Source of the DNA: a bacterium
GTDB lineage: Bacteria; Patescibacteriota; Minisyncoccia; UBA6257; 2-01-FULL-56-20
Assembly (NCBI GenBank): GCA_021817655.1
Contig: JAKAGE010000016.1
Coordinates: 1 to 13,216 of the forward strand
DNA: 13,216 nt
Reading direction: 5' to 3'
Position 1 is the stretch's first letter; the number at the start of each line of letters is the position of its first letter. The notes under the pieces were generated by a model that saw only the letters and a list, made by a program, of their open reading frames with translations, had not been told where the DNA came from and ran no database searches. A program made the position numbers and the translations under genes. Of this stretch, positions 1 through 4,329 are shown piece after piece.

Positions 1-167
1 ATAGACACCGTAACCTGTTGACTTCCTCCTCCTGCGCTTGACGCTGATGACTGGACGTAATTAATAGCAGCTTCCGTTTTGGCAACAAATCCAAACCCAA
101 CGATAATTAAACTAAACGCAAAAACCATCTTCCAAGCTCTTTTGAAAATTTCTGAATTTAAGATCAT
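1..167 (-). CDS. N-terminus of an exported protein (partial, runs off the left edge)
   Basis: The reverse strand encodes 55 residues from an ATG at 167 to the window edge with no stop. The protein starts MILNSEIFKRAWKM, followed by a hydrophobic stretch (about residues 15-28, VFAFSLIIVGFGFV) and then AKTEAAINY, which looks like a signal peptide cut near TEA-A. The exposed part begins with a Ser/Gly-rich stretch (SSASSAGGGS), as in the linkers of large surface proteins. A second ATG at 175 reads only MKI before a TGA that overlaps the real start, so 167 is preferred. The DNA is clearly more AT-rich than the housekeeping genes, which fits a mobile element. The family is not recognisable from so short a piece. 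Export is well supported; a surface role is inferred. Confidence 0.6.
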   Translation of the reverse strand, partial: MILNSEIFKRAWKMVFAFSLIIVGFGFVAKTEAAINYVQSSASSAGGGSQQVTVS

Positions 168-214
168 ATTTTCATAGCGAAACCGAGATGATTGTATAGC
201 CGCTAGTTGCTTCC

Positions 215-242
215 ATTATATCAGGTATTGGGGGGGGGGCAA
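215..242 (-). promoter_or_regulatory. Promoter of the exported-protein gene, with a C10 tract between -35 and -10
   Basis: On the reverse strand a perfect TATAAT (215-220), preceded by TG one base upstream, makes an extended -10. TTGCCC (237-242) is a reasonable -35 with a 16-base gap. The ten-C run fills most of that gap and the last part of the -35. A start near 208 would leave a leader of about 41 bases before the ATG at 167. The elements are seen directly; promoter activity is inferred. Confidence 0.5.
230..239. repeat. Homopolymer of ten G (ten C on the reverse strand)
   Basis: An uninterrupted run of ten G lies in the gap between the XRE gene and the exported-protein gene. Runs of this length slip during replication and are also prone to sequencing error. 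Its position within the promoter spacer makes its length potentially functional. Confidence 0.9.
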
Positions 243-268
243 AACGGGTTATGCCCATGCCTGCGTGG

Positions 269-472
269 CTATCCGAGTAATTCCTTGACAGGGACGTCCA
301 ATGCTTTCGCCAATTTTTCCATGCCCCTGAGCGAAACGTTCTGCACACCACGCTCAATTTGGCTTATATACGCTGGATTTACGCCCATCCTTTTGGCGAG
401 GCGGCCTTGCGATAGTTCCTTATTGAGCCGTATTTTCCTGACCCGCTTTCCGAACTTTGCGGCGATATCCAT
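269..472 (-). CDS. XRE-family helix-turn-helix regulator (67 aa)
   Basis: This is a single-domain DNA-binding protein. Residues 6-64 form the five-helix XRE fold: KRVRKIRLNKELSQGRLAKR gives helices 1-2, VNPAYISQIERGVQNVS covers the recognition helix and the following turn, and LRGMEKLAKALDVPVKELL closes the domain. There is no extra ligand-binding or dimerisation domain. The size and the IERG..N.SL signature resemble phage-type repressors and the controller proteins of restriction-modification systems. It is divergent from the recombinase gene across a 64-base region full of inverted repeats, so it probably represses itself and the recombinase. The start at 472 lacks a clear Shine-Dalgarno. 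No restriction or methylase gene is visible here, so a controller role in such a system is only possible if one lies to the left. Confidence 0.85.
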   Translation of the reverse strand: MDIAAKFGKRVRKIRLNKELSQGRLAKRMGVNPAYISQIERGVQNVSLRGMEKLAKALDVPVKELLG

Positions 473-483
473 TGTGTATATCT

Positions 484-528
484 TACCAAATATGGTACCA
501 TTGCTATATATGAAGTAATGGCTTCATA
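484..528. promoter_or_regulatory. Nested inverted repeats, likely operators for the XRE regulator
   Basis: The divergent region holds three symmetric elements: TACCA-4-TGGTA at 484-497, the perfect palindrome ATGGTACCAT at 492-501 (overlapping the first), and TATGAAG-6-CTTCATA at 509-528. Overlapping palindromes between divergent genes fit an autoregulating dimeric repressor. Binding is inferred. Confidence 0.5.
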
Positions 529-530
529 AT
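501..530 (+). promoter_or_regulatory. Candidate promoter of the recombinase gene
   Basis: TTGCTA (501-506) and CATAAT (525-530) are 18 bases apart and match the bacterial -35/-10 consensus moderately. The -10 ends six bases before the ATG at 537, so the transcript would start at or next to the start codon. The third inverted repeat (509-528) covers this promoter, so a bound repressor would block it. Confidence 0.4.
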
Positions 531-536
531 ATATCC

Positions 537-2186
537 ATGCTTAACTATTTCCTCTACTGTCGCAAATCCACCGACCGCGAAGACAGGCAGGTATATTCCA
601 TAGCCGACCAGATGGCCGTCATGCGCGAGCTTGCCAAGCGCGAGAACCTGAACATCGTCGGCCAGTTCGAGGAGAGCCGGACGGCCAAAGTGCCCGGCCG
701 CCCCGTCTACAACGACATGATACGCCGCATCAAGAAGGGCGAGGCGCAGGGCATCTTGGCATGGAAACTGAACCGCATCGCCCGCAACATGGTGGACGGC
801 GGGGAGATAGCGGAACTCTTGAAGCAGGGCATCATCCGGCACGTCCGCACCTCGCAGGACAGTTTCTTGCCGGAAGACAACGTTATCCCGATGGTGGTCG
901 AGTTTGCCATGGCCGACCAGTATGTGCGGGACTTGGCGTATGACACGGGGCGCGGACTGGAGCGGAAGGCATTAAGAGGAGAATATCCGAGCGTCGCTCC
1001 CGTCGGGTATCTGAACGACACCGCGAGGAAGCTCGTCGTCATGGATAGGCACGAAGCCCCTGTCGTCAAGAAAGCGTTTGAACTCTACGCCGAAGGCAAT
1101 TCGCGGCTTGAGGATATTGCGGAGTTTCTCCATAAGGGCGGCGTGAGAACAAGAGCCACGATGCGGTGGCAGAGCGAGGGCGGCAGGCCGCTCAAGCGCG
1201 ACCAAGTTTCCTACATGTTAGCCAACCCGTTTTACATCGGCTTGTTCCGCTACAACGGGGAGATTTACGAGGGCAAGCACCCGCCCCTCATCCCGAAGAA
1301 ATTGTTTGATAAGGTTCAGGAAGTCCTCAAGGAGCGGAGCCGCCCGCGCCATGAGCCAGAGAACGACCCGAAGCCGTTGTGCGGTTTGCTCCGTTGCGGC
1401 GAGTGCGGACGCTCCATCACCGCCGAGGAGAAAACAAAGAAGCAGAAGAACGGCAATGTCCACGCCTACGTCTATTACCGCTGTACGAAAAAGAACACGG
1501 TCTGCTCCCAGCCCTTCATCCGAGAAGAAGCGTTGTCCGCCGAACTATCGGATGTCATGGCGGAATACGCCTTGCCTCACGACTGGGCGGCGGAGATGAA
1601 CAAGATGGCCGACAGGGACGAACGGGAGGCCATCGCATCGTCCGCCGCCGCGAGCCAAGCGATGCGGGAGGAGATGGCGGCCATCGGAGAGCGACAGAAG
1701 CGGCTCCTTGCGGTATACCTCGACAAGGACATCGAGCACGATACCTATCTCGCGGAGAAGGCGGAGCTTCTCGACCGCAAGAAGTCGCTTGAGGCGGAAA
1801 TGGCCTCTTTGCGGAACGGGCAGGTCGCTTGGCTCGAACCCCTGCGGGATTGGATAAAAGACGCAGAAAATCTGGCGGAAATCGCTCTCACCCCCACCCT
1901 CACGCAGAAAAAACTCTCGGCAAAAAAATTCTTCGGCTCGAATCTCTTTCTTCAAAACCGTTCTATCTTAGTTACCCCCACCACACTTACCGATGCGCTC
2001 CGCGCATCGCGGCAAAATTTTTCTGAAAATGACTTAGTTTCTCCACTTGTGCGCGTGAATGGAATCGAACCATTGACCTCTGTCTTATCAGGACAGCGTT
2101 CTACCACTGAACTACACGCGCATGGTGCGCGATGGAGGGATCGGACCTCCGGCCTTCACAATGTCAATGTGACGCTCTACCACTGA
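537..2186 (+). CDS. Large serine recombinase (integrase) of the mobile element; C-terminus reads into tRNA genes
   Basis: This enzyme catalyses site-specific integration and excision through a serine nucleophile. The resolvase domain (about 2-150) has the nucleophile S11 in YCRKST and the Arg-rich AWKLNRIARN at 75-84. The recombinase domain spans about 155-265. A zinc ribbon follows, with C287/C290 and C316/C323. A coiled coil lies at about 353-430 and a C-terminal segment includes FFGSNLFLQN. No Shine-Dalgarno is visible; the gene looks leaderless. From residue 505 (base 2049) to the stop at 2184-2186 the frame is the antisense strand of tRNA-Ile and part of tRNA-Val, so the last 45 residues are encoded by the target site rather than by the element. 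The free, excised element should encode a different C-terminus. The family assignment is secure; the integration reading is inference. Confidence 0.93.
   Translation: MLNYFLYCRKSTDREDRQVYSIADQMAVMRELAKRENLNIVGQFEESRTAKVPGRPVYNDMIRRIKKGEAQGILAWKLNRIARNMVDGGEIAELLKQGIIRHVRTSQDSFLPEDNVIPMVVEFAMADQYVRDLAYDTGRGLERKALRGEYPSVAPVGYLNDTARKLVVMDRHEAPVVKKAFELYAEGNSRLEDIAEFLHKGGVRTRATMRWQSEGGRPLKRDQVSYMLANPFYIGLFRYNGEIYEGKHPPLIPKKLFDKVQEVLKERSRPRHEPENDPKPLCGLLRCGECGRSITAEEKTKKQKNGNVHAYVYYRCTKKNTVCSQPFIREEALSAELSDVMAEYALPHDWAAEMNKMADRDEREAIASSAAASQAMREEMAAIGERQKRLLAVYLDKDIEHDTYLAEKAELLDRKKSLEAEMASLRNGQVAWLEPLRDWIKDAENLAEIALTPTLTQKKLSAKKFFGSNLFLQNRSILVTPTTLTDALRASRQNFSENDLVSPLVRVNGIEPLTSVLSGQRSTTELHAHGARWRDRTSGLHNVNVTLYH
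2035..2075. other. Probable attachment-site end of the mobile element at the tRNA-Ile 3' end
   Basis: The recombinase gene runs directly into the 3' end of tRNA-Ile (T arm and acceptor end at 2050-2075). tRNA 3' ends are common integration targets, and integrase genes usually sit next to the site. The base after the discriminator reads CAA rather than CCA, whereas the adjacent tRNA-Val encodes CCA, which would fit a crossover here. However, tRNA-Leu in this window also lacks CCA. The matching left end is outside the window, so the exact core is unknown. Confidence 0.4.
2050..2121 (-). tRNA. tRNA-Ile (GAU anticodon)
   Basis: The reverse strand folds into a full cloverleaf of 72 bases. The acceptor stem is GCGCGTG/CACGCGC, the D stem GTTC/GAAC, the anticodon stem CTGTC/GACAG with loop CTGATAA (anticodon GAT), and the T stem AATGG/CCATT with TTCGATT. 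The discriminator is A and the mature CCA is not encoded. It is one base downstream of the CCA of tRNA-Val and is surely co-transcribed with it. The recombinase frame crosses it in antisense. Confidence 0.95.
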
Positions 2187-2197
2187 GCTAATCGCGC
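2123..2197 (-). tRNA. tRNA-Val (GAC anticodon), CCA encoded
   Basis: The cloverleaf on the reverse strand has acceptor stem GCGCGAT/ATCGCGC, D stem GCTC/GAGC, anticodon stem TCACA/TGTGA with loop TTGACAT (anticodon GAC), and T stem GGAGG/CCTCC. The discriminator A (2126) is followed by an encoded CCA (2123-2125). It is first in a two-tRNA transcript with tRNA-Ile. The stop codon of the recombinase frame falls inside its D arm. Confidence 0.95.
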
Positions 2198-2222
2198 GAT
2201 GCTGCGCAGGCACGGCAGAATC

Positions 2223-2251
2223 ATGATACGGTGCCGCAAGGATTTTTTCAA
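2223..2251 (-). promoter_or_regulatory. Promoter of the tRNA-Val/tRNA-Ile transcript
   Basis: TTGAAA (2246-2251) and TATCAT (2223-2228) on the reverse strand are exactly 17 bases apart. Transcription would start near 2216, about 19 bases before tRNA-Val. The -35 lies just beyond the stop of the upstream small membrane protein gene (2255), so the tRNAs need not depend on read-through. Confidence 0.6.
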
Positions 2252-2254
2252 TAG

Positions 2255-2602
2255 CTATCCTCGCGTTCCCGCGGCCTTGGGCGCGGGCAAAGGCGCGGTC
2301 GGAGCCGTATCCGAAGAAGCTCCTGCCGGCGCGGAAAGCGATCCGGACGATGTCGCGATCGTGCGTGCCGTTCCGGCCGCCGTGCCGGATGCGGCTCCCG
2401 AAACGCCGCGCAAGTCGAGCCGCGCCGCATCCGTGAGGTCGAACGCATCGGAACTCTGCGGCAGCGACGAAGTCAGCGCCTGATGCACCTCCGCATAGAT
2501 GACATTGGTCGCCCACATGTAGCACACGACAAGAACGGCGAGGAACACGACCGCGAGCGTTGCGATGACGATTTGGGGATGGGCGTGGAAGATCTTTTTC
2601 AT
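2255..2602 (-). CDS. Small single-pass membrane protein, unknown function (115 aa)
   Basis: The protein begins MKKIFHAHPQ, followed by one hydrophobic segment (about residues 11-31, IVIATLAVVFLAVLVVCYMW). A short soluble stretch with SSDAFDLTDAARLDL follows, and then a low-complexity tail rich in Ala, Ser, Thr, Gly and Pro. The short basic N-terminus suggests it stays anchored with the tail outside. It starts six bases after the stop of the PilO-like gene, in the same direction, so the two form one transcript. That context suggests a pilus or envelope-assembly accessory protein, but no known domain is recognisable and the function is open. Its GC content matches the chromosome rather than the mobile element. 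Confidence 0.75.
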   Translation of the reverse strand: MKKIFHAHPQIVIATLAVVFLAVLVVCYMWATNVIYAEVHQALTSSLPQSSDAFDLTDAARLDLRGVSGAASGTAAGTARTIATSSGSLSAPAGASSDTAPTAPLPAPKAAGTRG

Positions 2603-2608
2603 GGAACG

Positions 2609-3142
2609 TTATTGGGAAAAGAGGGTTCCTTTGCCGGCGATCTGGTAATCCGCGCCGTTCGTTGAAACATTGAACGAGTCGATGGAAAGCAAAAATCCCG
2701 TGGCGCGGCGGCTCACGGCGTCGAGGAACGTTTCTACGTTCGGCGGCGGACCGCTCGCATTGAACGAGAACACGACCGTCCCCGGCAGGGTCCCCTGCGC
2801 CGGCGTCACGGCTCCCTGAAACGATGCGGCTGCCGTCACCCCGTACTGCTTTCCCTCGTTCTGAAACCACTGGCTGAACGTGACAAGCCCATATTGGCCC
2901 GGAATGAGCCTGTCGATGGCCGCCTGATACTGTTCCGCCTGCGGCGCCTGCGCCTTAAGGCTCGCAAGATTCGCCACGGCGACGGTCTCGTTCTGGACGT
3001 CGGCGCGGGCGCGCACGATGGCGTCCGCCTGCGCGGAAAGATCGCCCGCCAGATAATAGATGCCGGCAGTGGCGGCGATGATGCTTACCGCGATCACCCC
3101 GAAACTGATCCAGAGCCCCCGTGCAAATACCTTACCGTTCAT
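2609..3142 (-). CDS. PilO-like type IV pilus inner-membrane protein (177 aa)
   Basis: The layout is that of PilO/GspM proteins. A short cytoplasmic N-terminus (MNGKVFARGL) leads into one membrane helix (about 11-32). A helical, Ala/Gln-rich coiled-coil stretch (about 33-75) comes next, then a compact alpha/beta domain (about 78-177) with FSQWFQNEGKQYGV and the PNVETFLDAVSRR..GFLLSI pattern common in PilO. PilO pairs with PilN and connects the platform to the pilus secretin in diderms, or acts as part of the inner platform. The frame stays open upstream to 3310, but the ATG at 3142 follows a TATAAT at 3155-3160 and gives a normal N-terminus. No PilM, PilN, PilB or PilC gene is beside it. Identification is by architecture, not by strong sequence identity. 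Confidence 0.65.
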   Translation of the reverse strand: MNGKVFARGLWISFGVIAVSIIAATAGIYYLAGDLSAQADAIVRARADVQNETVAVANLASLKAQAPQAEQYQAAIDRLIPGQYGLVTFSQWFQNEGKQYGVTAAASFQGAVTPAQGTLPGTVVFSFNASGPPPNVETFLDAVSRRATGFLLSIDSFNVSTNGADYQIAGKGTLFSQ

Positions 3143-3154
3143 GTGCGTTCTTTT

Positions 3155-3160
3155 ATTATA
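3155..3160 (-). promoter_or_regulatory. -10 element upstream of the PilO-like gene
   Basis: A perfect TATAAT on the reverse strand ends 12 bases before the ATG at 3142, which predicts a leader of only about six bases. The -35 position (TTCGCG near 3178-3183) matches poorly. Confidence 0.5.
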
Positions 3161-3216
3161 CCGGATTCCCCCTGGATCGCGAACGGACAGGCATGAAAAA
3201 ACGATAAAAAAACATT

Positions 3217-3244
3217 TTGCGCGCCGCGCCGGACCTGTTACGCT
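3217..3244 (+). promoter_or_regulatory. Weak candidate promoter of dprA-topA
   Basis: TTGCGC (3217-3222) and TACGCT (3239-3244, with TG one base upstream) are 16 bases apart. The -10 ends six bases before the dprA ATG, the same geometry as the recombinase promoter. The match to consensus is modest. Confidence 0.3.
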
Positions 3245-3250
3245 TCCGGC

Positions 3251-4318
3251 ATGATCGACGAACAATGCTATTATCACGCGCTCGCCCTCGCCGCGCACGG
3301 GGAATACCATGCCATGAAGCGCATGCGCGGCGGTGCGGGATCATGGCGGGAGGCGTACGCCGCGTACGCGCGTTCCGGCGCCATCGTCCCCGATCCCGCA
3401 GAAGCGGAGCGTTCGCTCGCCCGGATCGGAGTCCGCATCGTGCTTTCCTCCGAATCCGGATTTCCCGGACCGCTGCGCCACATCGCCCAGCCGCCGTTCG
3501 GTCTCTATGTGCGCGGCAGCCAAAAGGCGCTCGACCGGTTCTCGGCCGTCCCGGAACGATCAGACCGCATCCCCGGCACGATCGCGGTCGTCGGTACCCG
3601 CCGCGCAAGCACGGAGGGAAAACGCACCGCGCGCGAATTCGCCAAAGCGCTTGCGCGCGCAGGATTCGCGATCATAAGCGGCCTCGCGTTCGGCATCGAC
3701 GCCGCGGCGCACGAAGGGGCGCTCGACGCGAATGGCGCGACGGTCGCCGTGCTGGCAGGCGGACTCGACCGTGTCTACCCGCGCGCGCACGAAGCCCTCG
3801 CCCGGCGGATCATCGCGGGGGACGGCGCCCTTGTGTCCGAATATCCGCCCGGAGAGACTGCGCTCGGCTACCGGTTCATCGAGCGAAACCGGATCGTGAG
3901 CGGCCTTTCGGACGGCGTGCTTATCGTTGAAGCGCCGGCCCCGTCGGGCGCACTCGCCACCGCGCGCTACGCCGCCGAACAGGATCGCGACCTCTTCGTC
4001 GTGCCGGGCGGCATTCGCGATGAACGATTTTCCGGGTCGCTTTCTCTTATTCGTCAAGGCGCGGCACTCGTTTCTTCGCCGGCCGAAATCCTCGAAGGAT
4101 ACTGCATCCGCCCGGCGCCGGAGGACAGCCGCGCCGAGAAGAGCGCATCCCCCGAAGAAATCCTTATTCTACGGGCCCTCACGGCGATCGGCGCTCCGGC
4201 GGACGTTGACAAAATTTCGGAAATCACTAGACTGGAACCCCGAATCGTCAATCGCGCGCTCAGCTTCCTCTTATTAAGAGGGGGCATCAAAGAAACGGAT
4301 ACCGGGTATACAATATAA
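3251..4318 (+). CDS. dprA: DprA/Smf, single-stranded DNA-binding RecA loader for DNA uptake
   Basis: DprA binds incoming single-stranded DNA in the cytoplasm and loads RecA during natural transformation. A short N-terminal helical region (about 1-50) precedes the Rossmann-like domain. This carries the family motifs in order: VVGTRRAS (113-120), ISGLAFGIDAAAH (142-154), LAGGLDRVYP (168-177), SEYPPG (196-201), RNRIVSGLSDGVLIVEA (212-228), SGALATARYA (232-241) and VPGG (251-254). A winged-helix domain closes the protein (about 300-355), giving the full-length 355 residues usual for the family. No Shine-Dalgarno is evident before the ATG at 3251. topA starts 11 bases after the stop; the dprA-topA order is shared with many bacteria. 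With a PilO-like gene and a pseudopilin close by, a working DNA-uptake route is plausible. Confidence 0.97.
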   Translation: MIDEQCYYHALALAAHGEYHAMKRMRGGAGSWREAYAAYARSGAIVPDPAEAERSLARIGVRIVLSSESGFPGPLRHIAQPPFGLYVRGSQKALDRFSAVPERSDRIPGTIAVVGTRRASTEGKRTAREFAKALARAGFAIISGLAFGIDAAAHEGALDANGATVAVLAGGLDRVYPRAHEALARRIIAGDGALVSEYPPGETALGYRFIERNRIVSGLSDGVLIVEAPAPSGALATARYAAEQDRDLFVVPGGIRDERFSGSLSLIRQGAALVSSPAEILEGYCIRPAPEDSRAEKSASPEEILILRALTAIGAPADVDKISEITRLEPRIVNRALSFLLLRGGIKETDTGYTI

Positions 4319-4319
4319 A
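4314..4319 (+). promoter_or_regulatory. Possible -10 element for topA, overlapping the end of dprA
   Basis: TATAAA lies 10 bases before the topA ATG and overlaps the dprA stop codon. No clear -35 is seen. It might give topA an internal promoter with a very short leader. Confidence 0.25.
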
Positions 4320-4329
4320 TAATTTCACC

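Noticed and set aside
2112..2870. A 252-residue reverse-strand frame crossing tRNA-Val and the small membrane proteins.
   Set aside because: It overlaps a tRNA and two better-supported genes in another frame and is Arg-rich without domains.
3192..3212. A-rich stretch with a tiny frame (MKKR then stop) before dprA.
   Set aside because: It has four codons only and no conservation evidence; it is probably just an AT-rich upstream region.
3143..3310. An upstream extension of the PilO-like protein to 3310.
   Set aside because: It would place a promoter-like TATAAT inside the gene and cross into dprA on the other strand. The ATG at 3142 gives a normal short N-terminus before the membrane helix.
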